Assembly: GCA_902586885.1 (NCBI GenBank) | Contig: CACIJG010000007.1 | Span: 1-64,000 of the forward strand | Direction: 5' to 3' | DNA from: an uncultured Alphaproteobacteria bacterium | Lineage (GTDB): Bacteria; Pseudomonadota; Alphaproteobacteria; Rhodobacterales; Rhodobacteraceae | DNA: 64,000 nt | Shown: in pieces, positions 12,207 to 21,500 of the stretch | Numbering within the stretch: position 1 is the first letter of the stretch | Layout of the letters: every line of letters starts with the position of its first letter | Translations under genes and position numbers: made by a program | Notes under the pieces: generated by a model | The model's database searches: none | Seen by the model: only the letters and a program-made list of their open reading frames with translations | What the model was told of the DNA's origin: nothing

Positions 12207-12677
12207 CTAAGATTCTTTGATAAAATCAAGCGCTATTCCCTTAGTTCTTCTTAATAGTTGGTCTGGCTTGCACCTTAATACGTGCTTAGGAGTTCCGGCA
12301 GCAGCATAAACAAGATCTAAACTCATCAAATACTCATCAAAAATCTTTTTAATTTTATTCTTGTGCCCCAATGGTGACACACCCCCGATCGCAAATCCCG
12401 TAAAATCTCTTATCTCCGAAGCGCTTGCGACCTTAAGATCTTCCTTTATTAAAAAACCCGCTTTTTTTATATCTACTCTGTGTATGCCAGAACATATAAA
12501 AAGATAATACATGTCTTTTTGGGACTTTAAGACTATCGATTTGGCAATTTCTTCCAAATTGCAACCTATTTCTGCGGCAGCCTCAGCCGATGATTTAGCC
12601 GTTTTTATTTCTATCAGATCCGCATCGAGTGACAATTCAATGACTTCTTTTTTTACTCTTTTCAAACTTTCTGACAT
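12207..12677 (-). CDS. YbaK/EbsC-type aminoacyl-tRNA deacylase
   Basis: A 156-residue single-domain editing protein. It shows the YbaK/ProX fold pattern: AAAEIGCNLEEIAKSIVLKS with the conserved active-site Lys, AGFLIKEDLKVASASEI, and FAIGGVSPLGH, the glycine-rich loop of this family. Members hydrolyse mischarged tRNA such as Ala- or Cys-tRNA(Pro) in trans. Which substrate is used cannot be told. It lies immediately upstream of pncB on the same strand, spacing 12 bases, so the operon is probably this gene, pncB and tauE/safE. Confidence 0.83.
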   Translation of the reverse strand: MSESLKRVKKEVIELSLDADLIEIKTAKSSAEAAAEIGCNLEEIAKSIVLKSQKDMYYLFICSGIHRVDIKKAGFLIKEDLKVASASEIRDFTGFAIGGVSPLGHKNKIKKIFDEYLMSLDLVYAAAGTPKHVLRCKPDQLLRRTKGIALDFIKES

Positions 12678-12752
12678 CGTTTGTATTTTGATTTATGTGA
12701 ATCTATGAAATTATAATATAACAATTATAATACGAAAAATTAAGTTGAAATA

Positions 12753-13673
12753 ATGAGTCTCAAAGCTTTCAAAAAAAAGGGAAGATTTTATAAGGGAAAC
12801 ATTCATACCCATAGTAATCTTTCAGATGGTCGATTGTTTCCAGATGATGTTTGTAAGGCTTATATAGATAGAGGATATGATTTTATATCCATAACTGACC
12901 ATTTTTTAGGAATGTTTAACTATCCTCTAACCAGAATCAAATCAAATTTTAAAGATTTTTGCACAATCCCAGGAGCTGAATTACATACCAGTAAGATGAA
13001 AAATGGTGAGCTTTGGCATATTCTAGCCCTCGGTTTAAAAGAAAATTTTACTCCTCCAAACCAGCCTAGCTTCTTAATAGAGGACAACTCTGAGTCTGCA
13101 GAAAAACTGGTCTCCAGATGTTTAGACGCGGGTGCGTTTGTATCCTTAACTCACCCTGAGTGGAATGGCTTAACTCTGGAGGATACCAATGACATTCAAA
13201 ATGCACATGCAATAGAAATCTATAACCACTCATCTGCAATTGAGTGTGATAGAGGTTATGGTTTGGCAATTTTTGAACAAATGCTCAATAAGGGAAAACC
13301 CATTAATATAATTGCTACTGATGATGCCCACTTTCAGACTAGTGATGCTTTTGGTGGATGGATAATGGTTAAGGCCGAAAATAATAATGCAATTGATTTA
13401 TTAGAATCTTTAAAAAAAGGGGAGTATTACTCATCTCAAGGACCCGATATTTTTGATATTTCAATCAACAATAACGAACTATCTGTTTCATGTTCTTCTG
13501 TAGAATGCGTTATTGTAAGTGGCTATGGATCCTCTTCCCTTTACAAAAAAAAGCCAGAGATTAAAAATATTGTGTTTCAAATTGGTAGCTTGCCCAAAAA
13601 TAAATGGATACGAGTAACAATAGTTGATAAAAGCGGCAAAAAAGCTTGGTCAAACCCTGTCTTTGACTACTAG
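12753..13673 (+). CDS. PHP-domain metal-dependent phosphoesterase
   Basis: A 306-residue protein with PHP motifs: NIHTHSNLSDG (H18, H20, D25), ISITDHF (D49, H50), the metal ligands in PGAELHT, a His in SLTHPEW and the late IATDDAHF. These residues bind the metal cluster that hydrolyses phosphoesters. The substrate is unknown; relatives include histidinol phosphatase and 3',5'-nucleotide phosphatases. The last 80 residues form a beta-rich tail (VECVIVSGYGSSSLY onwards) seen in CehA/McbA-like PHP proteins. Its stop overlaps the convergent esterase gene by 4 bases. Confidence 0.85.
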   Translation: MSLKAFKKKGRFYKGNIHTHSNLSDGRLFPDDVCKAYIDRGYDFISITDHFLGMFNYPLTRIKSNFKDFCTIPGAELHTSKMKNGELWHILALGLKENFTPPNQPSFLIEDNSESAEKLVSRCLDAGAFVSLTHPEWNGLTLEDTNDIQNAHAIEIYNHSSAIECDRGYGLAIFEQMLNKGKPINIIATDDAHFQTSDAFGGWIMVKAENNNAIDLLESLKKGEYYSSQGPDIFDISINNNELSVSCSSVECVIVSGYGSSSLYKKKPEIKNIVFQIGSLPKNKWIRVTIVDKSGKKAWSNPVFDY

Positions 13674-14605
13674 TTTGATTGAGTTTCTGAACGGATATAA
13701 TGCAAGATATTTTTAAAAACCTCTTTTGCCCTTTTTGTGTAGTTTCTTGCTCTCAAAAAGCCGTGAGGCAATCCTTTTCCCTCAATTAGATTAACATTAC
13801 AACCGCCAATCAATAATTGATTATAATATTCCTCACAATCTGATGCTAATGGATCAATCTCTGCATTTACAAGGAGAGTATTTGGTATGTTTTCATTGTC
13901 ATTATTCCCTAGCAAATCCCCTAACGAGCCCGTCAAAGGTATGTCCGCCTGCTCTCTGTAATACTCTATTTCTTCAACTGTAAGCATTGGTGCACTTGCA
14001 TGCTCTTTATAACTTCTTTTTTTATTTGAACCTCCCAAAGATGGATAAATCAAAACCTGTGCCTTAGGCTTCAAAGGGGTGTCTTTTGATTTGTAAGTAA
14101 TAAATGCTGCTAGGTTTCCCCCAGCGCTGTCTCCCACCATAACAACTGGTCTTCCTGAGTTTTTTATAAAATAATAAAAACGAATGCTGTCGGAGTAGAA
14201 TTGAGGGTATTTGTGTTCAGGAGCGAGAGAATAATCAAGAGATAAAACTCTACTGCCAGTAAAATCGCAAATCTCTGCACAAATGTCGTCATGACTTTCT
14301 AAATCTCCCACAACAAAACCTCCCCCGTGTAGGTAAATTACATCACAAATATTATTTTTCTTTGAGTTGTATTCTCTGTACTTCAGTTCATTATGCTCAA
14401 ATTTAACAGAGTGGTCTTTTGTAGTAACTCCAGAAGGTCTGCTGGCATTAAAAAAGACCGCAGCTTTATTATATTGCTCCCTAATTTCACTTACAGAAGC
14501 GTTGACAGAATTATTACCAAAGGAATAGCTAAGTTCTATAAATTTTATCGTTTCCTCATCAAAAATTAATTTGTATTTTTCCTGTAGATCAAGATCCCAA
14601 TTCAT
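13670..14605 (-). CDS. Alpha/beta hydrolase, hormone-sensitive lipase family
   Basis: A 311-residue esterase-type protein. The oxyanion motif HGGGF is at 93-97 and the nucleophile elbow GDSAGG at 158-163, with S160. The acid is probably in NAEIDPLASD and the base His in GLPHGFLR, so the triad is complete. Members (family IV lipolytic enzymes) hydrolyse short acyl esters; the natural substrate is unknown. It is a single gene, convergent with the PHP gene and divergent from the ABC operon that starts at 14759. Confidence 0.87.
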   Translation of the reverse strand: MNWDLDLQEKYKLIFDEETIKFIELSYSFGNNSVNASVSEIREQYNKAAVFFNASRPSGVTTKDHSVKFEHNELKYREYNSKKNNICDVIYLHGGGFVVGDLESHDDICAEICDFTGSRVLSLDYSLAPEHKYPQFYSDSIRFYYFIKNSGRPVVMVGDSAGGNLAAFITYKSKDTPLKPKAQVLIYPSLGGSNKKRSYKEHASAPMLTVEEIEYYREQADIPLTGSLGDLLGNNDNENIPNTLLVNAEIDPLASDCEEYYNQLLIGGCNVNLIEGKGLPHGFLRARNYTKRAKEVFKNILHYIRSETQSN

Positions 14606-14758
14606 TTAAAAACCACACTGTATATTAAAATTTAATAATTCCTTGTCTTAAATGCTAATTTTCAATAACATCTAACCTGTAAATAACTAAAACTCATATC
14701 AGATTTATATCAAAATTCTAACGATTTTTGAGGATATAAAAATTACGGGAGAAAAAAA

Positions 14759-16363
14759 TTGAAAGATAAATTTATTAAGGATCAACAATTAAAGCTTAGT
14801 AGGGGTACGATAGACAGAAGACAGTTTATGACATCCGTCTTGGCCACCGGTATCGCAGTTCCTGCCGCATTGACTTTAGCAAAAAGCGCTGAGGCCGCAA
14901 CACCAAAGAAAGGCGGACACATGAAGGCTGCTCAAGGTCACGGGTCAACAACAGATACATTAGATCCAGCAACTTTTGAAAATGGTTATATGAACAACGT
15001 AAGCTATACGTTTAACAATCATCTAACAGAAGTTTCAAGTAACGGTGAACTAATTGGCGAGTTAGCAGAAAGCTATGAGTCTTCAGATGCCAAGACCTGG
15101 ATGTTTAATCTCAGAAAAGGCGTGGAGTTTCACAACGGAAAAACGATGACCCCTGAAGATGTGATTTTGTCGTTACAACATCACATGGGAGAGGATAGTA
15201 AGTCAGCTGCTAAAGGTCTTCTGACGCAAGTAGAAGAAATGAAACAAGATGGATCACATGGCGTTAAAATGGTGCTGAAGAATGCAAATGCGGATTTTCC
15301 TTACATAATGAGTGATTATCATTTAGCTATAAGAGCTTCTAAAGATGGAAAAGTAGATATGCTAGACCCAAAGGGCGGCACAGGAGCTTATTACTTGAAC
15401 AAATTTGAGCCTGGTGTAAGGGCTGAAGGAACTAGAAACCCTAACTTTTTTAAGGACGGTTCCGGTCATTTTGATTCTTATGAACATCTTTCAATTCTTG
15501 ATGTTACAGCGAGACAGCAAGCATTAATGAATGGTGATGTTTATGTTATCGACAAAGTGTCTGCAAAGACGGTTAATCTTCTTTCCAGAGCTCCTAACAT
15601 AAATATTAAAGAAGTAACAGGAACTCTTCATTATACTTTTCCAATGAGACTAGACGTAGAACCATTTGGAAATTATGACCTGAGAATGGCTCTAAAATTA
15701 TCTGTTAAACGTCAAGAGCTAGTCGATAAAGTATTGTTTGGGCATGGTGCTCTAGGTAATGATCATCCAATATCAACTGCAAATAGGTATCATCACTCTT
15801 CGTTGCCACAGCGTGAATTTAATCCTGAAAAGGCTGCTGAACATTATAAAAAGTCGGGTCATTCTGGACCGATAAAACTGTCAGCAGCGGACGCTGCCTT
15901 CAATGGCGCCGTAGATGCCGCTCAACTTATGGCTAATTCAGCAAAAGAATGCGGTATAAATATTGAGGTTGTCAGAGAACCGAAAGACGGTTATTGGTCA
16001 AACGTTTGGAATAAGAAGGGCTGGTCTGCATGTTATTGGGGTGGCCGTCCTACTGAAGACTGGATGTTTTCCGCTGCATATACCAATGATACCGAGTGGA
16101 ACGATACTGCCTGGAAAGGAACAGAGTCCTCAAAGAAGTTCAACGGTCTCGTGAAAGCAGCCAAAGGTGAACTAGATGATGCCAAACGTCGTAAAATGTA
16201 CGAAGAATGCCAGACGTTAGTTCACGACGACGGCGGAACCATTTGCCCAATGTTTGCCAACTATATTATGGGAGTTAATAAAAAGATTGTTATTCCTGAA
16301 AATATCGCAGCCAATTGGGAACTTGATGGCGGTAAGATGCTGGAAAGATGGTGGTTCGCTTAA
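14759..16363 (+). CDS. ABC transporter substrate-binding protein, Dpp/Opp type (SBP_bac_5)
   Basis: A 534-residue periplasmic binding protein of the peptide/nickel family. It has a Tat signal: the twin arginines R20-R21 in DRRQFMTSVLATG, a hydrophobic stretch and cleavage near AEA/A (46). Family features include the early TLDPATFENGY, AESYESSDAKTWMFNLRKGVEFHNGK and the late ACYWGGRPTEDW. A TTG start is used, preceded by ACGGGAG at 14745-14751. It delivers a peptide or similar solute to the permeases encoded downstream. The ligand is not predictable. A strong intercistronic hairpin follows. Confidence 0.9.
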   Translation: MKDKFIKDQQLKLSRGTIDRRQFMTSVLATGIAVPAALTLAKSAEAATPKKGGHMKAAQGHGSTTDTLDPATFENGYMNNVSYTFNNHLTEVSSNGELIGELAESYESSDAKTWMFNLRKGVEFHNGKTMTPEDVILSLQHHMGEDSKSAAKGLLTQVEEMKQDGSHGVKMVLKNANADFPYIMSDYHLAIRASKDGKVDMLDPKGGTGAYYLNKFEPGVRAEGTRNPNFFKDGSGHFDSYEHLSILDVTARQQALMNGDVYVIDKVSAKTVNLLSRAPNINIKEVTGTLHYTFPMRLDVEPFGNYDLRMALKLSVKRQELVDKVLFGHGALGNDHPISTANRYHHSSLPQREFNPEKAAEHYKKSGHSGPIKLSAADAAFNGAVDAAQLMANSAKECGINIEVVREPKDGYWSNVWNKKGWSACYWGGRPTEDWMFSAAYTNDTEWNDTAWKGTESSKKFNGLVKAAKGELDDAKRRKMYEECQTLVHDDGGTICPMFANYIMGVNKKIVIPENIAANWELDGGKMLERWWFA

Positions 16364-16408
16364 TTAAAGGCACCACAGATCAACTTTAGATTACTATAAA
16401 TTAATCAT

Positions 16409-16440
16409 CAGCAACATCTAATTTAGATTAGATGTTGCTG
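16409..16440 (+). promoter_or_regulatory. Intercistronic hairpin after the Dpp-type SBP gene
   Basis: A perfect 14-bp inverted repeat (16409-16422 with 16427-16440) with a TTAG loop, 45 bases after the SBP stop and 17 bases before the permease start. There is no U run, so it more likely protects the SBP message from 3' decay than terminates fully. This would give more binding protein than permease. Confidence 0.75.
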
Positions 16441-16457
16441 GTTTAAGAGATAAGATT

Positions 16458-17438
16458 TTGCATCCGGTTTTTCTGACAATTTTAAAGCGTCTTGGTCTAG
16501 GCGTTCTAACGCTTCTTGTAGTATCTATGGTTATTTTTTCGGCAGTAGAGATGTTGCCTGGGGATTTTACCGAGGCAGTCCTTGGTCAAAGAGCAACGGT
16601 TGAAACAGTAGCTGCCTTTCGTAAGGAGCTAGGACTAGATCAACCCGCGATTTTGCGCTACCTTGATTGGTTAGGGTCAGTCTGCACCGGAGACCTCGGT
16701 ACTTCCTTTTCTGGAAGAGACGCTTCCGGTATAGACAGATCAAGACCTGTTACAGAATTGATAGCACCTAGATTAACTAACACACTATTCCTAGCAACCT
16801 TCACTGCCATTATTGCTGTTCCTCTTTCTTTAATTTTGGGTTTATTAACCGCTCTTTATCGAAACACTATTTTTGACAGATCAACAAACATTACTACTCT
16901 TACCGCTATATCTTTTCCTGAGTTTTTTGTTGCATACACTTTAATTCTTTTTCTGGCATCTCTTTTTCAGATTTTTCCATCACTTTCAAATGTCGATGAA
17001 AACACACTTTTTTTCGAAAGAGTATATATGACAGCTTTACCCGCCATTACACTAACACTTGTCACTGTTGCACATATGTTAAGAATGACAAGAGCGGCAA
17101 TTATAAATCTATTAGCGAGCTCATATATTGAAATGGCTACACTGAAGGGAACAACAAAGTTAAATATTATTTTGAGGCACGCTTTACCCAATGCATGGGC
17201 ACCGATAGCTACTGTTGTAGCTTTTAACTTAGCCTATATGGTTGTTGGGGTCGTTGTTGTTGAGGTTGTTTTTGTATATCCGGGCATAGGTCAGCTAATG
17301 GTTGACGCAGTTACTTCAAGAGATATCCCCGTTGTTCAAGGTTGTGCTCTAATATTCGCATGCACCTATATTTTTCTGAATTTAACAGCCGACATTATAG
17401 GAATCGTAACCAACCCTAGACTGCTACATCCACGTTAA
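16458..17438 (+). CDS. ABC transporter permease, DppB type
   Basis: A 326-residue inner-membrane permease with six helices. The N-terminus FLTILKRLGLGVLTLLVVSMVIFSAVEMLPGD matches DppB/OppB, including the LPGD turn and the later VETVAAFRKELGLDQP. The EAA loop is IEMATLKGTTKLNIILRHALPNAW. The start is TTG at 16458; no better start is near. It forms a heterodimer with the product of the next gene, 8 bases downstream. Confidence 0.9.
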   Translation: MHPVFLTILKRLGLGVLTLLVVSMVIFSAVEMLPGDFTEAVLGQRATVETVAAFRKELGLDQPAILRYLDWLGSVCTGDLGTSFSGRDASGIDRSRPVTELIAPRLTNTLFLATFTAIIAVPLSLILGLLTALYRNTIFDRSTNITTLTAISFPEFFVAYTLILFLASLFQIFPSLSNVDENTLFFERVYMTALPAITLTLVTVAHMLRMTRAAIINLLASSYIEMATLKGTTKLNIILRHALPNAWAPIATVVAFNLAYMVVGVVVVEVVFVYPGIGQLMVDAVTSRDIPVVQGCALIFACTYIFLNLTADIIGIVTNPRLLHPR

Positions 17439-17446
17439 AAATTAAT

Positions 17447-18370
17447 ATGCCAAAATCAAATATCACAAATTATTCAGCAAAAATCGAATCTGCTCTTGTC
17501 TATACAAGAAGATCACGATTTGAAAGATTTTGGATTGAATTAAGGAAGGCGCCTCTTACAGCATGGATAGGTATGATAACCGTGTCACTTTATATATTCG
17601 TTGCTTTATTCGCACCTTTTATAGCCCCTTACGGAGAAGCAGAAGTTTTCCCTGTACCCTATGATGTTTGGAGTGACAAACATATTTTTGGCACTGATCA
17701 GATAGGTCGAGACATTTACACCAGACTGATTTATGGGGCAAGAAATACGATAGGTATTGCTGTCGCAACTACATTTTTGGCATTCCTTATCGGTGGATTT
17801 TTAGGCTTATTAGCTACCATATTAAGAGGTTGGGTTGATCAGATACTTAGTCGTCTTGTAGATGTGCTTATGGCTATACCGGGTCTTATTTTTTCTCTGG
17901 TGCTATTGTCGGTTTTTGGTTCAACTATTACAAGTCTTATAATCATTATTGGTACCTTAGAGAGTACTAGAATATTTCGACTAACTAGATCTGTTGGGTT
18001 AAATGTAGTTGTTATGGAGTTTGTTGAAGCTGCACAATTAAGGGGAGAAAGTCTTAGATGGATAATAACAAAGGAAATCTTACCAAACATTGTACCGCCT
18101 CTAGCCGCCGAATTCGGTTTGAGATTTTGCTTTATATTTTTGCTTATTTCATCTCTATCATTTTTAGGTGTTGGAATACAACCGCCTACGGCAGACTGGG
18201 GGTCTATGGTTCGAGAAAACGCCTCCTTAATTCAATTTGCTAAGTTTGATATATTTGTTGCTATTACACCTCTCTTGCCTGCTGCTTCAATAGCCATATT
18301 AACAGTTGCTGTAAATTTTATTGTTGATTGGTTTCTTCACACTTCAAGTGGATTAAAAGATGAGAAATAA
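17447..18370 (+). CDS. ABC transporter permease, DppC type
   Basis: A 307-residue partner permease. It has the DppC/OppC N-terminal cytoplasmic stretch, the helix AWIGMITVSLYIFVALFAPFIAPYGE, the periplasmic motif HIFGTDQIGRDIYTRLIYGARN and the EAA loop FVEAAQLRGESLRWIITKEILPNI. Its 3' end overlaps the ATPase gene by 11 bases, which implies translational coupling. Confidence 0.92.
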   Translation: MPKSNITNYSAKIESALVYTRRSRFERFWIELRKAPLTAWIGMITVSLYIFVALFAPFIAPYGEAEVFPVPYDVWSDKHIFGTDQIGRDIYTRLIYGARNTIGIAVATTFLAFLIGGFLGLLATILRGWVDQILSRLVDVLMAIPGLIFSLVLLSVFGSTITSLIIIIGTLESTRIFRLTRSVGLNVVVMEFVEAAQLRGESLRWIITKEILPNIVPPLAAEFGLRFCFIFLLISSLSFLGVGIQPPTADWGSMVRENASLIQFAKFDIFVAITPLLPAASIAILTVAVNFIVDWFLHTSSGLKDEK

Positions 18371-19970
18371 AAAGAATAATAAAGTATTGCTCGAGATGAA
18401 AGACATAAAGATTGAGGGCTTTGCGGACGAAAAATGGCATAAAATTATCAAAGGAATAAGTTTAACATTGTCAAGAGGACAGGTAATGGGCCTAATTGGA
18501 GAATCGGGCGCCGGAAAATCTACTTTAGGATTGGCGGCGATGGGTTTCACAAGACCTGGATGTAAATTCACTGGCGGAAAAGTAGTTTTTGACGGAAAAA
18601 ACTTGACGGATATGCCCGAAAATCAAAGGCGTGAATATTGGGGCACAAGGATCACTTATATAGCTCAGTCGGCAGCAGCAGCTTTTAACCCTGCTCATCA
18701 GCTTATTCATCAAGTTATAGAATCGACTGTCCGATCAAAACAAAAAAACAAAAGGGACGCTCAGAATGATGCGGTTTCTCTCTTTGAGTCTTTACAGCTA
18801 CCAAACTCCAGTGAAATAGGTAATAGATTTCCTCACCAAGTATCGGGTGGGCAATTGCAAAGAGTTATGACAGCTATGGCAATGTCACCAAGACCAGATT
18901 TAATAGTTTTTGATGAACCTACAACTGCTTTAGATGTCACTACTCAAGTAGAGGTACTGGCAGCCATGCGAGAAGTAGTAAAAACGTTTAACACTGCGGC
19001 CATTTATATTACACACGATCTTTCCGTTGTCGCGCAAATGGCAGATACAATAAAAGTTCTCCGCTTTGGAGAAGAAATTGAGGAAGCAGAAACTAGAAAG
19101 ATGCTAAAATCCCCAAAACAGGAATATACAAAAACACTTTGGTCCGTAAGATCAATTCAAAAGCCTGAGATAAAAAGCAAAAATATAATATTGGAAATGT
19201 CGGGTATAGATGCTTTTTATGGGAATTTTCATGTGCTTAAAAATGTAAACATTAAACTTTCTTATGGTAGAACTTTGGCAATTGTAGGAGAAAGCGGATC
19301 AGGAAAATCTACTATGGCAAGAGTTATAACAGGTTTATTGGCTCCGAGAAATGGGTCTGTTAAATTTAAAGATAAAGTTCTTCCAGCAAAACTAAAAAAC
19401 CGAACCAAAGATCAATTACAAAAAATTCAAATGATCTATCAGATGGCAGACGTTGCTATGAACCCAAAACAAACAGTTTTCGATATTATAGGTAGACCTG
19501 CTTCTTTTTTTACTGGGATAACCGGCAAAAAATTAGAGAACCGAGTAATAGAGTTATTAAACCAAATAGATCTTGATGAAAGCTTTATAGATAGATATCC
19601 AAGCGAATTGTCAGGTGGACAAAAGCAGCGGGTCTGTATAGCTAGAGCGTTGGCAGCCAAACCAGAGGTTATTATATGCGATGAAGTTACATCAGCCTTA
19701 GATCAAATAGTTCAGGAAGGAATATTAAAACTTCTACTCCGTTTACAGAATGATCTAAACCTTTCATATATATTTATTACGCATGACATTGCTACTGTAA
19801 AAGCGATTTCTGATGAGGTAGTCGTAATGAATGAAGGTGAGGTTGTGGAACAGGGTTTGAAGAGTAAGATTTTTTCACCGCCTCATCCAGACTATACAAA
19901 GCTCCTTCTTTCCTCCGTTCCCGAGATGGACCCTGACTGGTTAACAAATTTATTAAAAAAAAGAGCATAA
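18360..19970 (+). CDS. Dual-domain ABC ATPase (DppD-DppF fusion)
   Basis: A 536-residue protein with two complete nucleotide-binding domains. Domain one: Walker A GESGAGKST (47-55), signature VSGGQLQRV, Walker B LIVFDEP. Domain two: Walker A GESGSGKST near residue 308, signature LSGGQKQRV and VIICDEVTSALD. Thus both ATPases needed by a Dpp/Opp importer are on one chain, a common arrangement in Alphaproteobacteria. The second Walker B region has DEV where DEP is usual; the catalytic Glu is kept. Confidence 0.92.
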   Translation: MRNKKNNKVLLEMKDIKIEGFADEKWHKIIKGISLTLSRGQVMGLIGESGAGKSTLGLAAMGFTRPGCKFTGGKVVFDGKNLTDMPENQRREYWGTRITYIAQSAAAAFNPAHQLIHQVIESTVRSKQKNKRDAQNDAVSLFESLQLPNSSEIGNRFPHQVSGGQLQRVMTAMAMSPRPDLIVFDEPTTALDVTTQVEVLAAMREVVKTFNTAAIYITHDLSVVAQMADTIKVLRFGEEIEEAETRKMLKSPKQEYTKTLWSVRSIQKPEIKSKNIILEMSGIDAFYGNFHVLKNVNIKLSYGRTLAIVGESGSGKSTMARVITGLLAPRNGSVKFKDKVLPAKLKNRTKDQLQKIQMIYQMADVAMNPKQTVFDIIGRPASFFTGITGKKLENRVIELLNQIDLDESFIDRYPSELSGGQKQRVCIARALAAKPEVIICDEVTSALDQIVQEGILKLLLRLQNDLNLSYIFITHDIATVKAISDEVVVMNEGEVVEQGLKSKIFSPPHPDYTKLLLSSVPEMDPDWLTNLLKKRA

Positions 19971-19980
19971 GGAGAAATAA

Positions 19981-20673
19981 ATGAAAATTATTTGGCTGGG
20001 GCATGGAAGTTTTAGAATAGAAATAGATGACCAAGTTCTTCTATTAGATCCATGGATAAATGGTAACCCAATGTTTTCCGAGGAACATAGAGAAAAAGCT
20101 CTTTCAGGCGCAACACAGATTCTTGTAACACACGGACATTTTGATCATAGTAACGATGTCGTCTCTTTAGCAAGGGAACTGAAAGTGACAGTTGCTGGAA
20201 TAGCTGATCTTATGTCTCATTGGGAAGACACTGAAGACTTGTCGACCGTTGGGTTCAATAAGGGCGGAACCATAAAAATAGGCAATGTTGAAGTCACTAT
20301 GGTTAATGCCACTCATAGCTCTTCTATGATGGTGGATAAAAGATTAATGTATACTGGCGCTGAATCGGGGTTTGTTATAACAGGGGAAGGCAAAACAATA
20401 TATTTTTCTGGTGATACTGACGTTATGGCTGATATGGAAATTATCCAAGATCTTCATAAACCCGAAATTGGAATATTGTCTTGTGGAGGCCACTTCACAA
20501 TGGATATGAAAAGAGCGGCATATGCGGCAAAAAAATATTTTAACTTCTCAAAAGTAATCCCTTGCCATTACAAAACATTTCCTCTTTTGGAGCAAAATGC
20601 AGAAACCTTAGTAAAGGAACTAGGTAGTGATGTTGTTATCGAGCCCGAGGTGATGAAAGCTATTGAGCTTTAA
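19981..20673 (+). CDS. UPF0173/UlaG-like metal-dependent hydrolase
   Basis: A 230-residue beta-lactamase-fold protein. It has LVTHGHFDHSND (H51, H53, D55, H56), an NATHSS segment, YFSGDTDVMADM with a ligand Asp, and VIPCHYKTFP with the last His. This is the UPF0173 branch, related to L-ascorbate-6-phosphate lactonase UlaG. Preceded by AAGGAG at 19969-19974 and only 10 bases after the ATPase gene, it is clearly part of the ABC operon. A role in hydrolysing the imported compound is an inference from position. Confidence 0.85.
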   Translation: MKIIWLGHGSFRIEIDDQVLLLDPWINGNPMFSEEHREKALSGATQILVTHGHFDHSNDVVSLARELKVTVAGIADLMSHWEDTEDLSTVGFNKGGTIKIGNVEVTMVNATHSSSMMVDKRLMYTGAESGFVITGEGKTIYFSGDTDVMADMEIIQDLHKPEIGILSCGGHFTMDMKRAAYAAKKYFNFSKVIPCHYKTFPLLEQNAETLVKELGSDVVIEPEVMKAIEL

Positions 20674-20685
20674 TCAAATAAACTT

Positions 20686-21198
20686 TTACAAGTCTTTAGG
20701 ACAAACAAAATCTGTTAATTCAAACAAAGTATCTCCTGTATGACTCCATGATGCAATATCTGAGGACAAGCTGGAAAATGCACCAGTGGGATATTTGGTC
20801 TCTAATCTGTAAACAAGGTCAGAAGATGAGTTAGAGGAAGATAACCTTAAAACAGCTTCCTGTATTGCAGGGTTATGACCGACAATTAACACTGAAGAAT
20901 ACTCATCAGAAATTTGCGAAATAAAATCAATTAAAACGTTATCATCAAATGTGTATAAATCTTTATTAAAAATAACATCCGTATTTTTTAAAGCCGGTCT
21001 TACTATTTCTATAGTTTCAACGGCTCTTGTAGCGGTAGACGAAAAAACTATTTCAAATTGATTTTTTTTATTGGTAAGAAAATCTTTCATTTTTAGAGAG
21101 GCTTTCCTCCCTCTGTCCGCTAGACAGCGTTCGTGATCTGATACAATAGGCGATGACCAATCTGACTTTGCATGACGTAAAAAAGATACCTTTTTCAC
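20686..21198 (-). CDS. SixA-like histidine phosphatase
   Basis: A 170-residue protein of the phosphoglycerate-mutase-like superfamily. The N-terminal FLRHAKSDWSSP carries the catalytic RH pair (R8, H9). Other motifs are DHERCLADRGRKA, SSTATRAVET and the second catalytic His in IVGHNPAIQEA. SixA removes phosphate from phosphohistidine; the short form without large inserts fits SixA. The exact substrate is unknown. It is convergent with the ABC operon, 12 bases from its end. Confidence 0.87.
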   Translation of the reverse strand: MKKVSFLRHAKSDWSSPIVSDHERCLADRGRKASLKMKDFLTNKKNQFEIVFSSTATRAVETIEIVRPALKNTDVIFNKDLYTFDDNVLIDFISQISDEYSSVLIVGHNPAIQEAVLRLSSSNSSSDLVYRLETKYPTGAFSSLSSDIASWSHTGDTLFELTDFVCPKDL

Positions 21199-21500
21199 GT
21201 CAATACCTATACAAATTATAAAGATTCCAGCTCATAAAAGCATAACTATTGCCAATTTATAACTAATGTCAAACTATTAAGAGTGTATTAAAACCTTCGC
21301 AAATATTTCATTATATTTTTATTTTCTCGGAATACGCTCATTTCAATTAAAAACAGTTTGGTTTGATTAGTTTTTTGTTAATTTTAGAGACTAATAAAAA
21401 TTCTTATTGATATTTAATAAAACTGACATGATTATGATTTAGTACTGTACTTTACCTATAGTAAGACTCTTTATTAAATAAATAATTTTCGGGGAGGAAA
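21199..21500. other. Intergenic region upstream of phnD
   Basis: About 300 AT-rich bases separate sixA and phnD and should hold both promoters. One isolated PhoB-like half-site, CTGACAT at 21423-21429, is visible, without a convincing partner 11 bases away. GGGGAGG at 21491-21497 is the phnD ribosome binding site, just before the ATG at 21501. I see no RNA gene or small coding frame. Confidence 0.5.

Noticed and set aside
18360-19970. Frameshifted or misassembled pair of ATPase genes
   Set aside because: Both nucleotide-binding domains are complete and joined in one frame, a normal fused DppD-DppF arrangement.
21423-21444. Pho box upstream of phnD
   Set aside because: CTGACAT is a fair half-site, but the unit 11 bases on either side does not match, so it is no better than chance.
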